Assembly (NCBI GenBank): GCA_029783825.1
Contig: JAREIK010002964.1
Coordinates: 745,791 to 809,790, forward strand
Direction of reading: 5' to 3'
Length of the DNA stretch: 64,000 bases
From: Sapria himalayana
Lineage: Eukaryota; Streptophyta; Magnoliopsida; Malpighiales; Rafflesiaceae
The position numbers and the translations under genes are program-made. The notes below the pieces were generated by a model. The model saw only the letters and a program-made list of their open reading frames with translations. It did no database searches and was not told where the DNA came from. Below are positions 13,260 through 25,984 of the stretch, one piece after another. Position 1 is the stretch's first letter. Every line of letters starts with the position of its first letter.

Positions 13260-13835
13260 GGTCCCCCGAGGCCCGAGCCGACCCAATTTTCCCCCCTCCC
13301 CCACAACGGGAAAAAAAAATTTAAAAAAATTTTAAATTTCAACCGTTGGATCTCGCTTCCAAAGGCTAGGGGGCAGAATCCAACGGCCCTCATGATTCTG
13401 CCCCCCTAAAAAATTAAAAAAAAATAAAAAAAATTAAAAAAAAATTCAAAAAAATTCAAAAAAATGACTTTAAAAAAATATTTTCTTTAATCTATAAATT
13501 CCACCCCTCCTCTCTATAACATTTATGTTTTTCATAAACATTTTCTCTCAAATCTCTCATTTTCTCTCTCAAAAATCTTGCTCCTCTCTCTCGGGACTTA
13601 GGATTTCGGCATTCAGCTTGGATTTTCGAGAATCTCAACTTGAGTTTTGAATTTTGAGCTTGACTGTGGTGTACCGTGCACGTAACTGACCTCACTGCTG
13701 TTACCGGGTAATTTATTTTAAGTTTTTTTTACCCTCTCTCTCTTGTTTCTTTCTCTATACCAAAAATAGAAAATTTTAAAATCAGCCATCTAGTCTCTAA
13801 ATAACTGCTGTTACCGGGTAATTATTCTAAAATTT

Positions 13836-14734
13836 ATGAAATTCCTGAAGATTTTTTATGACACCACGAACATGTGCTCGTCGGTTTATACGCCCACGAC
13901 TTGCATTGCACTCCGATGCATATGCAACATTAGTAGCATGTTTAGGAAGTATCGAGCTAACCCGACACATATCCATATGGTTGCAGAGTTGGAAACAAAG
14001 TACTTAAAGTTCTGGTCCACAATTCCATCTCTTTATTGCCTCGCTGCATGCATGGACCCTAGGGTTAAGGTGGAAGGGGTAGAAAACACCCTAACTTACA
14101 TTTCCTCGTGCATGAACCTGGAAGAGCCACCTGAATGGTTCATTCACGAGAAGTTGACTGACCTGTTCACATACTACGATACTAGGTATGGTGGTGGTAG
14201 TAGTGAGACTGTGATTACAGACATTGATACTGTGTTCGGAGATGATGATTTTTCCATTCAGTTAATGAGGGGAAAACGTAGGAGTGGACAATCACAAGGA
14301 GCGAGCTTTCTCGGTACTTAGATACCAATTACTGCTCAATCCTATTACATTCTGATACTAAGAATCTTGATATATTATAGTGGTGGAAATCATATGAGTC
14401 TACCTTTCCCGTTCTATCTAGGATGGCACGGGATCTACTGACTCCTCCGGTGTCAAGCATAACATTGGAGTCTACTTTTTCTGTTACAGTGAACGTGATT
14501 TCGGATAGGAGATGGAGATTACGTCCAGATATTGTTGAGGCCTTGGCTTGTTTGAAGGATTGAGAGGATTCGAGGTTTAGCATTCATGATCGTACTGGAG
14601 ATGAGACTGGGACAGGGACTGCAGCCGCATCTACTACGATAGCGGAGGAGTTGATTGCTGATGATGATTATCCATATGATACTGATCTTGATGTTGTGGC
14701 TGATGATGCTCATGATATGCCGATTGACGATTAA
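13836..14734 (+). pseudogene. hAT transposase, C-terminal remnant
   Basis: Only the C-terminal third of a hAT transposase remains. The first open part (13836-14321) contains the family's MVAELETKYLKFWSTIPSLY and CMDPRVKVEGV segments. The reading then shifts to a second frame at about 14300 (SELSRYLDTNY). That frame carries the hAT dimerisation domain: a WWK segment, then FPVLSRMARDLLTPPVSSI, the ESTFS motif and RPDIVEALACLKD. It is broken by a TAG (14378) and a TGA (14561) and runs out at TAA 14732-14734 through an Asp-rich tail, which is typical of these proteins. The zinc-finger and catalytic N-terminal parts are absent; no coding is seen between 13400 and 13836. The protein cannot be functional. 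Confidence 0.88.
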
Positions 14735-17700
14735 TAATGATCTGCTATTTTTTATTTTCGATGTTTTGTTTTTTATTGATTGTATGCTTTATTTATACGT
14801 TACGTTCAAACTTTAATTTGTTTGGTTAGGACTTTCGGTATCTAATGGCTGATTGGTCATTTTTCATTTGGTTTAATTATGTTTTTTTTTTACTTTTTAA
14901 TTTTTTTTAACATAGTTTATTGATTTATTTATTTTTTTGTTTTAATTTTTCATTTAAAATTTTATAACTCTATTATATAATTCTAATAAATTTTAAACTA
15001 ATTTTATATTACATTAAAAAAAAATTTTAACTTTGTAATTTTAATAAATTTTATTTTAACAATTTTCATATTATAAATATATAATATTATACGTTATCTA
15101 TAATTTTATATATAATTTAATAATTTATATAATTAAAATAAAAATTAAAACAAAATAATTAATAAAAAAATTTTTTTGGCTGGCCTGTACAGCCTAGTTT
15201 GGCATGTACGACCAGGCCGGGCCCAAGCAGGCCCGGCATGGCCCAACTTTTTTTAACCATGCCGGGCTAGGCACGGCATGGTATAGTAACCATGCCGAGC
15301 CTAGCCCGGCATGAAAGTCGCCCGTGCTCAAAAAAACTGGGCAGGCCCGGCCGGCACGGCCCATTTGACACCTCTATTTTTAACCATTTGATTAATCTGG
15401 ACAGCAATATTCTTTGTGGCATATGGTGGTGACCCCGTATAATTTGTCTCCATACTTATTTATGAAAGAAGAATTTGTGTTTTTGACTGTGTTAGTGCCC
15501 GACCTATGAATACAAAGGAAAAGATAGATATTTTCTTGCATCTATTGATAGCGGAGTTGAAAAGTCATTGGGGTGCTGGGGTTCAAACTTATGATATTTC
15601 CAAATGGAAAAATTTTCAGATGCACACTACCCTCATGTGGACCATAAATAACTTTCCAGCATATTCTATGATGTTTGGGTTTAGTACAACTGCTATTTTG
15701 GCATGTTCGTATTGTATGGAAGATTCTAATGCTTTTAGATTAATTAAGAGCAGAAAATAGTCATGGTTCGACAATCATCAAAAGTTTTTGCCCATTAATC
15801 ATCCGTATCGACGTAACACCAAAGACTTCATTAAGAATAGAAAAGTTACTAAATAATATTTGGGGTTAAAATCTGGAGATGATATTCCACAAGAGTTGAA
15901 TAATATAGACTTGAGGAAGGTGATAGATGTTGATGATGATGTTGTGAATGCAGCTATATCTAAGACCCGAGGGTGGAATAAGAGAAGTATTTTTTAGGAT
16001 TTGCCCTATTGGCATGAACACTTACTCATGTACAATCTTGATGTTATGCATATCGAGAAGAATGTGTTTGACAATATTTTCAATACAATGTTTAACATTC
16101 CAGGGAAAACTAAGGACACTTTCAAGTCAAGAGAGGAGTTGAATAAATATTATCGTCCTTAATTTGCAAAAAATCTTGTCACCAATAAATACCCTAATGT
16201 GCCATTTGTTCTTAATAAATAATAGAAAAAGGTTGTGTTGGAGTGGGTAAAAAATATAAGATTTCTAGATGGGTATGCTTCTAATATGGTGAGATGTGTG
16301 GATGCGAAAAAACTTAAGATATTTGGCATGAAGAGTTATGATTGTCATGTAGTCATGCAAATGTTGTTACCAATTACTCTTCGAGAATTCCTGCCTAATA
16401 GAAATGGGAGCTGAAAACTAAGATTTCTTTATTCTTCAAGCAACTGACTTCATCTTCATTGACTGATGATAAGTTGAGAAATCTGGATGAACAAATTCCT
16501 ATTATCTTATGCAATATTGAGAAAATCTTTCCTTCTAGTTTTTTTGACTCAATGGAACATCTTCCAATGCACTTGGCTTACGAAGCTAGGATTGTTGATC
16601 TTGTCCATTATCATTGGATGTATCTTCTAGAAAGATAATATTAATTCACTAAAGCAATTCTTTATATATATATATATAATTTTTTTGTAGATACTTGGGG
16701 AAAATAAAACATATAATAATGAATAAGGCTCAGGTGGAGGGTTCTATATCAATAGGCTATATTATGAATGAGGCTGCAAAATTCACATCATTCTATTTTA
16801 AAGAAGGAGATCCAACTCTTCCACTTAAGGAAAAGTGGAATGAGATTTATCTTTATGACATGTGGATAATGATATGTTTGAAATTTTCAAGCCTCTGTGT
16901 ATAGTAATTGGTGCTGAAGGGAAAAGGTATCTAGCATACTATGAATATATTACTGCTCATCTATATGTCCTAATGAATTATCCATAGGTTCAACCATTCA
17001 TTGAGTAATTATTTCCTAATAGTCAAATGACATCTATTAAGCATTATAATTTAGTATTTCCTATCAATTTATCAATAATTATTTATTTATTTTTTAGTGA
17101 TTTTGTTACAGATAAATATAAAGAGTTTTCAAACATAGATGAAGAAGGTATCAATGACGTGATGAAGCAAGAATTTCCACAATTTTTTGAAAAAATAGGT
17201 ATGTTTACTTTTAATGAAAATCATAAAATATTTTATTGTCCTAATAAAAATTTATAATTGTAATCTAAACAAAATACTTAATTTTGATTACAAGTTCATA
17301 ATCGTGAAAATTAAATTTCCAATCATTATCTTTGAAGTATAACACGAGGTCCCCTAAGAGAGGTTAAAACGTACAATGGTTACTGTGTGAATAGTTTTAA
17401 ATTTCACACTAAATCATATGGTAGCTACCGGGGAATAGAAAATACGAAGGCATGCATTAAATGATCCGTATACAATGAAACTAAATATGACTATTACGGG
17501 ACTTTGGTCGAAGTGATCGAGTTAGAATTTGAAGCCCTCCTAGTTAAAAAAACTATTTTATTCAAATGTAAATGGTTTGACCAAACACCAAATGTTGGTA
17601 TTGTTGTCCATCCTTGATATAAACTTGTCGATGTGTTTGATAAAAAATGATTCAACAAGTATGAACCTTTTGTCTTAGCAGTAAAAGCATCACATGTTTA

Positions 17701-18121
17701 TTATTGTGAATATTCAGATCGGACCGGTCCTAGAAAGGATTGGAAAGCGGTGTGCAGGATAAAAGCAAGGGCTCAAATTGACATCACCGCATCACCAAGT
17801 ACTAATTTGATAGAACCAGCTTTTCAAAATGGTGAAAATGATATTATAATTGAAACTGTGGTGGGGGATGAAGACGTCCTTTTAGTAGCATCTTTTGAGA
17901 TGGATACAAGTGAGGATGTAGATGTTGATAAAAATTTATTTGATAATGAGGAAGAAATGAGTGATGAACAAGAGTTTGAAAATGATGTTATTGCATTTGA
18001 AGAATAAGATGAACCAGATTTTGATGATTCTGATTTAACTAAGTAGACAGTGAGTTTTGTGTTATTTTAATTGCTAATCATTTTTGTTTATTTTCATTGC
18101 CTTATGTATTTTTTTACAGAT

Positions 18122-19964
18122 ATGACACATGGACGAGGTAGAGGTAGCACATTGCAAGGTCATACTAACTATGGTACAGGCATCGCTGCCTCAGGTATGC
18201 CCGAAACTGGTAGAGGGTCATGGGTGGATGAGACGTCACTGTAGACGACGATGGTTGTGAATGTACAGTAGCAGCAACATCAATTGACTGATAAACATAA
18301 TGGTCTTGAGATTTTGATAAATAATCAAGAGACATGGGAGGGAGAGGAGGGAGAGGATGGATATGTTGGAGAGTCTTCCTCAGAGCACCCTACAGACGAG
18401 AGTCTCCCTATTGCTCAGTTTGATCCGACAATTGATAATCCATAAGATATAAAACTTAAAAAAGGATATATCAATTTATTATTTTATTTCTTACTTGCTA
18501 ATAAAATTTTGATCATAGGACGAAGTTAGAGCCATCTGGTTCCATTTCTAGGGTTTTGAGACTAATTTTCAGAAAGTCCTTTTAACCTTATGAACATAAT
18601 TAGATGTCACTCACACATAGAGACCAATTGATGATTTAGAAAAAATTTAAGGTAAAAATTACTACATAAAAATTTTTACATCTCTTATGCATTTATTTGT
18701 TCACTGATTAAAAATTATTTTTTTATAATTGCAGAAAGTTTACAAGTGAACACAACCAAAGGATGAGGTCAAAAGTGTGTTCTACAAACATGCTACCAGT
18801 CGGTATAAAGACACCATGTATGAGATCAAAGATAAATGATTGAAGAAGAAAGAAAAAGATTTGAGTGTCCTGAATCATGTTTTCAAGGAGTGGCAGAGTA
18901 TATTAAGAAGATCCGGATTATATAAAGAGGTGTGATAAACAGAGCGGCAATCATCGCTCAAAGTGGGCTGGGGAGGATAGTGGCATGTCTACACACACTT
19001 GTGGATCTCGCTCTATGCGTGAGCTTGAATGAGCATTGGTATTATTTTTTATTTATACTATTTATGTTTACTACTTTGTGAAATGGGTTCAATTATGCCT
19101 AAATTTCATTTATCATAAAATATATATTTTTTTCAATTTAATTAATGGTTGTATTGAGTGTAATTATCGACACGCAAGGAGGGTAAAAAGCCCAATGCTC
19201 CTCGCTTATTCAAATACACGCACATGACGGCTCATGATGATCATACTTTCATTGATAAGAGATCTCGTGCAGCAAATGTAAGTTTAAATAAAAAAAATTA
19301 ACTTTTCTTTTTTTTTGTTTGTATATAAATTAAAATACTTTTCATACATTATTATTAGGTGAGATATGAGGAAATGTTAGCTGCTATGACTCAAGCATAT
19401 TCTCAGTCTACTTTAGGTTCATGTGATGGTGCAACAGGTAGTTCTCATTTAGCAGCTCCAACAGATGATACGAATCAGAGTTGGTATGCGTCTGTTGATG
19501 GCAAGGAGAAGATGCCCGTCTATGACATTAGTTCTTCGACATCATCATTCTACTCGCAAAGATGACCAGACTATGAAGCTGAATTTTCAGGACTAGTTTC
19601 AAAGTTGATCTCGAAGATGGAGGAATTTCAGGACGTGATGCGAAATTCGATACATTTACAGTTGGTGGATACCGAGCGACGCATGATCGAGTATGAGGAT
19701 GATAGGGATGAGTTGCATCTACGTTTTGACTGGCTTACAAAGAAGTTTTAGGAAGGAGGACAACAGTTCAACCCTAATGAGTTAACTCAGATTGTTCAGC
19801 ATAATGCTCTAGCTACAATATCTACTCTATCACCTATAGCAGTACCTGCAGCAACTACATTAGGACTAGCAGTAGCAGACAGCTCTACCCCAGTACCGGA
19901 CATCTCACCATGTGGACCAGAAACGTCGCAACATAATGATTATGAAACTAGGTTGAATGATTGA
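18122..19964 (+). pseudogene. TNPA-like second CACTA protein (plant En/Spm transposase family), broken
   Basis: This follows TNP2 on the same strand, as in En/Spm elements. It opens with a Gly/Arg-rich MTHGRGRGSTLQGH start (18122). Exon-like blocks follow: SVFYKHATSRYKDTMYEIKDK near 18770-18840, RLFKYTHMTAHDDHTFIDKRS at about 19197-19265, and a long block from 19359 (MRYEEMLAAMTQAYSQ) to the stop at 19962-19964. The KYTHM...TFIDKRS segment corresponds to the conserved part of the plant Ptta/En/Spm transposase family. In-frame stops (for example at about 18241 and at 19563) show it is dead. In this family the protein is inferred to bind the subterminal motifs. Confidence 0.8.
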
Positions 19965-20214
19965 GTGTATCACACACATTTTTTTTATGTTTTAAACTTT
20001 GATTTTGGATTTAATTATTTTATTTCCTTTTGATGTTATTAATATATATATGCAGTATATATAGTTGTTTGCTAGAGTTAATTGGAGTTTTTCTTTGTTG
20101 TGTTATTTGTAAATGTTTCTGTAGCAACTATATCAAAACCAGAAGTGAATAGTATGTTTTTTTTTGTGGTAGGTGCTATAGTTTCTATATAAATTGCAAA
20201 AAAGTTGCTAAAAA

Positions 20215-20649
20215 AAAGTTGTTCGATAATTACCGATCAATGCTTTTAAAAGATTTTGGTCAGTTTTTTATCGTAATTCTTTAGGTTATTATCAATCGTT
20301 TTGTAACAGTTTACCGATCTACTACTTTTGGTCAGAAAATGGTTGGAATATAGTCAGTACTTTTTTGTTGGTGGATAGTTTGCAAATGGTTGTTGATTAT
20401 CGACCATTTAGAGATAATGTACCGACCTAATACTTTTGGTCAGAAAATGGTCAGAATATAATCAGATATTGTTTGTCGGCAGAGGATTGGTAAATGATCG
20501 ATAATTTACCGACTGACTTTTTTTCGTCGGTAAAAAAATTAGCGACGAGCAAAATTGTGACCAATAATTTTGGTCGGTATATGGTCGCAAATTGGTATAC
20601 CGACCAAAAAATACCAAATTAGCGACCAAATAATTGGTCAGTAATTCGG
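20215..20649. repeat. CACTA-1 right subterminal repeat region
   Basis: ACCGACC/TTGGTCGGT motifs recur in both orientations up to the right end, mirroring the left end. Part of the array is itself a roughly 120-base duplication with the phrase CTTTTGGTCAGAAAATGGT seen twice (about 20326 and 20432). Confidence 0.8.
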
Positions 20650-20667
20650 TAAATTTTATTCGTGTAA
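20650..20667 (-). repeat. CACTA-1 right terminal inverted repeat and target duplication
   Basis: Read on the minus strand, the terminus is CACGAATAAAATTTACC. It is followed on the plus strand by the target duplication TAA at 20665-20667. The second half of the CACTA box has changed from CACTA to CACGA. Confidence 0.85.
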
Positions 20668-23600
20668 AGATGGTAAGGTTTTAGCTTCCTATTCGATCCC
20701 AATACTTATTTCATTGATGGTAAAGAAGTTAAATTTTTGTTAAATTACTTGTTACTTCAACTACATCTATTTAATTTATTGTAGTTGAAGTAGCAAGTAA
20801 AGTAATATCTATTGATTCAATTCTAGGTGTTTCATTTACTTTCTTTGGATTCCCATTTCGTTAAAAACATTATTCTTTTCATATATTGACTTTATAAAAG
20901 AGAATGGTTTAAGTTCTTTCTCAACGACATTCTTCTTTGCCTATAACTTTATTTCATAGACCTTACTTCCTATTCATCTTCTAGAGATGAGAAAGCTAGC
21001 AGTAGTAGTGTTACTGTATTTCACTTTGATTGCTCGGTTAGAGTGTGAAATCTTCTCCCTTCTCCCGAGGTGAAGGCATAATAAGTTATTTTAGAGCCTT
21101 CTTTTCTCAGCCTTGATAGCTCACCTAATACTATTTCAGCTTTTCTTGATTTTTGTACTTTTGATTTTACTTTCCTTTCTACCCTAATATGGTAAAGCTT
21201 ATCTTTCATTTCCAGCTAGTAAACCAAGCACTCCTACTCCTTTGGCTGGTTCCTAATTAGGTTCAATCTTTTATCTAGTTAGCAGTTTAAATGTTTTTAG
21301 GCCATCCATTGGAAACTACAACAAGAGTTGTTTAATTACCCTATTTAGCCTACTTATAGAACCTTCTATAAAATATTGAAATCTTTCATTTACTTTCCTT
21401 CCAAAGGATCCTATAGAACCTTTCACCCCATAGGTCTCTTCTTCACTTCAACTAATATAACCATGACTTTCATCATCTCTACTAGAATTGAATTCCCTAT
21501 GTAGATAAGCTATTTATACTACTCCCCAAGGAGCCGATCCTAGAACTAGAACTTCAATAGCCATAGGATTGTAAGTTATTGAATTGACTTCCCAAGCTTT
21601 CGAAGCTAAAGAGGAGGGGTATTGTTTTACTCAGCTATAATCTAATTTTTTGCGACTCTTTCATTTTCCTAGAAATTAAAGAGTCCCCCCTTCACGCACT
21701 ATAGCAATTCTAAAAGTTTTGGCAAGAGAATTTTTATTACGATAGTAATTCCTATGAAGAATCTTTACTAGTAATAAGTTATTAGTCAAATCAGAGTCAC
21801 AACCCTTCCTTTCCTACCAAAAAAAGAGGGATATGCTTTCTCAAAGGGAAAGGAAAGACAAAGTGCTAACTTCACATCTTCCAAAACAACTTATTTCCCT
21901 TCCTACTAAAGTCTTAGGGGCATAGACTTTCTATAAGCTCTAGGCTTACTTTCTTTTGATGCAATCCCTAGAAGAAAATTCCCCAACCCGAAATCATAAA
22001 AATGCTCTACTTTACATTACATGGCTTCCCAGAAAGTTAAAGAATCAATGCTCCCTTCTTTCCCTCCTATACATGCCTAAGGCTCATTCCAACGTTCCTT
22101 TGAATTCACTACTAGTAAGCTTTCTTGTTCCCTTTCTAACAAAGATATAGATATCGATATCTATTATTTATGACTCTTACAATTGCTATCATCTATAATA
22201 AGGCTATATCATTCAAATAGGCTACTACACATGGCTATGGATGACAATCCTTTTGCTTTCGTCCTTCATATGCCATCTACTAGTATACCTATTGACTTTA
22301 CTTACATCTACTATAACTACAAGAGCTATTACAACTACTAGAAAGATTACAGCTAAGAAATGAAGAGCTATAGCAACTACTACTATCAAATAAACTACAA
22401 CTAGTAAATAACAAAGATCTAATAGAAACTCTACAAATATTTATTTTCTACTATGCATTCTATTCTATATGGCAAGGTTGCTAGATGCTCAGCCTAGTAA
22501 TCTAGTGAAGGGGCAACCTATGATGGTCTGATGGAATGCATGAATAATTAGTAGTGTTAATTTCCACCTTTGACACCTCAAACACTTGAGAAAAGGAAAA
22601 GAAAGAAGAAAAATAAATTAAGGAAATCAATGTGACTTTCATTCTTGAGAAAAGAAAAAAAAACCAACATTTCATTATATATACAAACATGATAAGTCAT
22701 AAGTTTGAAGCAAACAATAATAAGTAGAATGACACCACCTTCATCTACAACAAGTTTCCATTTATAGAAAGGATGGAAGTTTGTCATATATTGATTTATT
22801 TATTTTTTAAATACTTAACTCTTGGAGGAAGAGAGTTCCATGACTTTCTAGCTTAAGAGAGCTTGTGACCCAAGGTATGATTTAGGAATTGAGTAAAGTA
22901 GCTAAGCTTCCCACAATGAGAGTGGAAAAGATAAGCAAGGGAAAGTTTAGAAGGAATAGGAAGAAGTGATGTCATTGAAAGAAAAGAGTGAATTGGATTC
23001 ATTAGATTTGAGATTGAATAGAATCCACACCATTAAATCTCTGTTGTTTAGTGAATGGGAAAGATATTGCTTTAAAAAGAAGCAACATCCTAATGATCAT
23101 GGCCTTACATAATCTATACCACGAGAATACATGGTGTAACTGATAAGATCCAACATTCAATTGAGTGAATAGTTGTTGAATCAAGATTAGCAATTAGTAT
23201 TAGATCAAAAAGATCTTTCTTTATTTCTTTCTCACAACTCAAGCATTAAAGCGATAGCAAATGAATGAAACTATAGAAAGGATTGGCCTTTTAAACTTAT
23301 TCATAGCTAATGGATAAGGAGCTTCTTCAAGTAGATAAAAGAGCAATAGACAAGGCAACAATAATAATTACTTATGCTGCCCCTCAAGGACTAGCACCAT
23401 ATTCTTCATCTCTCAGCTTGCAATAAATGGGAGGCTCAAAAGCTCCTGACTCGACTCTACTCTATAGGGGCATAAATGAAAGCCACTTCACTTCCGAACT
23501 CAAAAAGGGGGAGTGCTAACATGCCGTCTTACTCTCTGTAGTTTTTTAGCTAACCAAAAACAAAGTGTTAAGGCAGCATTAGCTCATCTTTTCTAAATGT

Positions 23601-25800
23601 CTCCCACTTTTTTATATAAGCAACTAATGTAGCTTATGTATGATTGATTCTTTTTGTGGTTGTCCTTTAGGAAAAAAAACTATGTTATTCATATTAAAAC
23701 AAACTCACAAACTTATTCAAACCATCTTTTTGCTTAATAGACAATTTAAGATAAACAAGCATTCCTCAATTGGAACTTGGTAATTCTAGGGAAAAACTTG
23801 AAAAAAAAGTAAAAAAGTTTTTAAAACATAATATTTGAGAAAGGATACCCCTCCTAATTCACATACCCAGAAGGAATTAGGCTAGGAAGTGGTCAATTGA
23901 ACTTGAGTTTCATCTTCTGTTGTGACAGGTGAGAATGTACAAATAAGAGGAAATTCTCTTCCTATCTTTTGACTTCTCATCACAGAGTATAACTCATGAT
24001 TTATCCTAAGATTTTATTTTCAAGACTGGTCTATGGAATATGTGCTAAACTCCTCAGTCCTACCATTCGTAGTCCATTCTTACCATAGTCTACTTATTCT
24101 TTCTAAGTATATCATAAAGCATGTACTAGGAGTCCAAGTACCCTTGTGTGGTTAAAGAGGCTTGTAGCTTTCAATGTATTCCTTCTTGAAGTAAAGTAAG
24201 AAACGATCAGATAGATCTCTCTTCCTTAGCCTTTAAAGCCCTAGCACACTAAGTGAATTATAAAATTTTGAGGTGGAGCACCATTGGCCTAGTATTTTAT
24301 TAAACCCTACTAAATTTTAATCATTCTTTTTATTTTGTGAGGAGGGCTTAAATTGAAAGGATCTATGTCCATTAAATCTAAGCTAGGGTAGTAGTTGGAT
24401 CAAAATCCCTCACACCTCTTATTCTGCTAAAAGTTTTTTGATAGGGTTATCCTTTCTCACAAGTAGTGGTCCAACCTTAAATGAAACTAGTAGTTCTTCA
24501 TTTGATCTTGGTGTGGAACTTGATGGCTAAAAAGATAAATAAAATCTTTATTAGTTAGATCTCAAGCTATTTGCATTCACTCCTCTTATGTGGATTATTT
24601 TAATGAATAAGTGGGTTCAAATGTTCTCATCTCCACCTAGGCATTGGCAGTAATGCAACCATGTTCTAAGGATGATGTGAACTTAGAGAATACATGAGAA
24701 AAGGGAGCTCTATTCTCTTGGTTTAAGTTCCATAATTTGCTTACTACTAGGATATGTGAAACTAAATGATTATGCACTGTAGTTTCAATCATTCTAGCTT
24801 GCTAGTAAACTTATAGTCATTGGCAATATGAATTGCCAATAACAAGGAAAAAGATAATATCAAACAACCACCAAGATAGGTACAAGGCTTAGAATCCATG
24901 AATGGAAGTACTGCTCGGAGAAGAAAGAACATGAATGAACCATCTTGAGCACAATTCTTAATTAGGCATGTTGTTATTTCGTATCACATGAAAAGATTGA
25001 GAGATATGCTTATGATTATGATTCATGAAATAAAGGATTAGGATGGTCAGATATGATTCAATTATTGATTGGGAGGATTTCTTCTAGAATTTCTGGGGCT
25101 CTACTAGGGATTGTTCATTTTCACCTACCTATGCATATGGTTCACTTACTATTAACCATCAAAATCATTATAATTTTTAATGCGATGTGGAAGCAATCCA
25201 ATCTTTTATAGATGTAGATGTGAGTAGCTTTGAATCCTGATTCAAGGTGGTCAAGTGGGAACTAGTAGCTAAGAAAGCTCCAGAAAAAGTTCATCAATAA
25301 CACCAAAAAAAATGGATACCAAATCAGAAGTCAAGGCACAAAATAAATTGTTTCAATATAAGTAAGACATAGCTTATGCTACCCCCATTGGAGTAGATCG
25401 CCTGTACCATATGGAAAAGAGGTAGTTCACTCACTAAGCTCAATCAATCAAATCTTTTCTTTCCTAAAAGACCATGTTCCAAGCTAAAACAACTTTTGAA
25501 TGGTGAAAGTCATATCCGGCTTTGATGCAGTAGGTTCGAAAGATTGGGCTTGAAAATGATCGCTTTGACTTTATTTTTTAAAAGATTACTTCAAAAACTC
25601 AAGCTTTTTGTTCTCTGATGATGGTGATGGCACTCTAAAATAGGGGTTTTTAAGCCTCGAGGAAGTCTTAGTGCACCTTAGTGTGAGAAGTGGAAAGATT
25701 GGAGAATGTGATATGTTGGTAATTTTGATTTTATCTCTAAAGTTTTTCTTTCGGCCTTGAAAAATTCTCTCTTTCAATATGCTTGGATCACATAGTGAAT
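20665..25800 (+). repeat. Giant background repeat, copy A, part 2
   Basis: This is the continuation of copy A after CACTA-1. Bases 20665-21640 align directly with 49262-50225 (copy B). Bases 20665-23850 align inverted with about 59396-56370 (copy D), including the Ser/Tyr-like CTACAACTACT-rich stretch near 22300-22400. Bases 23850-25800 have no second copy in this window. No RNA gene or protein domain is visible. Short open frames on the minus strand at 22502-22787 are two pieces of one frame that is whole at 57396-57629. Confidence 0.7.
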
Positions 25801-25984
25801 CACAGAAGGATGATAAAATTCGTCCTTGTTTGGATATTCATGGAAAACTCAAGGGAAAAAGATGAATTTATTTTGCCTTGTTTGAATATCTATGACCTTA
25901 AAAAGAGATGATGATTGGTATTATCCTAATTTCATTATATATCAATCAACTAACTAATCTATGTTATATATGAGGGCATGTAAA

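Larger units (their letters stand above)
13031..15376 (+). mobile_element. hAT-1: hAT transposon nested in the CACTA-1 transposase
   Basis: The ends TAAAGGTGTCAACCGGGCC and (complement of the right end) TAGAGGTGTCAAATGGGCC form the inverted repeat. The 8-base target duplications TTTTCAAC (13023-13030) and TTTTTAAC (15377-15384) match at 7 of 8 positions. Removing the element rejoins the TNP2 reading frame (ADGFQL, then PFDQSGQQYS). Both ends are rich in CCCGGCAC/GGCCCG words, and the middle carries a hAT transposase remnant (13836-14734). The flanks inside the element are AT-rich: A/T runs at 13400-13480 and 14880-15180 with no gene. Confidence 0.92.
12107..18007 (+). pseudogene. TNP2-type CACTA transposase, broken and interrupted by hAT-1
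   Basis: This is the remnant of the main En/Spm (TNPD/TNP2) transposase. The start MEDDREWMYKG (12107) matches the usual family start and is followed at once by a TGA (12140) and a frameshift. The N-terminal transposase-associated domain is readable (FVEFALRHP, then IRCPC; 12190-12330). The middle region carries FYSTKKLVRGL and IYWGDDSDLNSCKICG (12558-12760), then LGLFADGFQL just before the hAT insertion. The frame resumes at about 15385 with VVTPYNLSP and MKEEF, then IDIFLHLLIAELK (15530) and the signature LDVMHIEKNVFDNI (about 16040-16090). The DUF4218-like MNKAQVEGSI (16720) and the DUF4216-like block DYYGTLVEVIELEFE to WKAVCRIKARA (17490-17770) complete it, with an acidic tail. A probable intron lies near 16645-16690. 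Confidence 0.9.
9074..20664 (+). mobile_element. CACTA-1: En/Spm-type CACTA DNA transposon (degenerate)
   Basis: The element has the family's full set of marks: CACTA-like inverted ends, a TAA target duplication, subterminal arrays of ACCGACC/GGTCGGT at both ends, a TNP2-type transposase remnant (12107-18007) and a TNPA-like second gene remnant (18122-19964). It spans 11.6 kb, of which 2.35 kb is the nested hAT-1. Both genes carry frameshifts and stops, so it is not autonomous. The unoccupied site is visible twice in the window: TGA at 49259-49261 in copy B and, inverted, TCA at 59397-59399 in copy D, each with matching flanks on both sides. It therefore inserted into copy A after the background repeat was duplicated. 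Confidence 0.92.

Noticed and set aside
12998..13393. Open frames of 60-131 codons on the minus strand
   Set aside because: They run through the GC-rich left end of hAT-1 and out of its boundary at 13031. They are compositional, with no domain.
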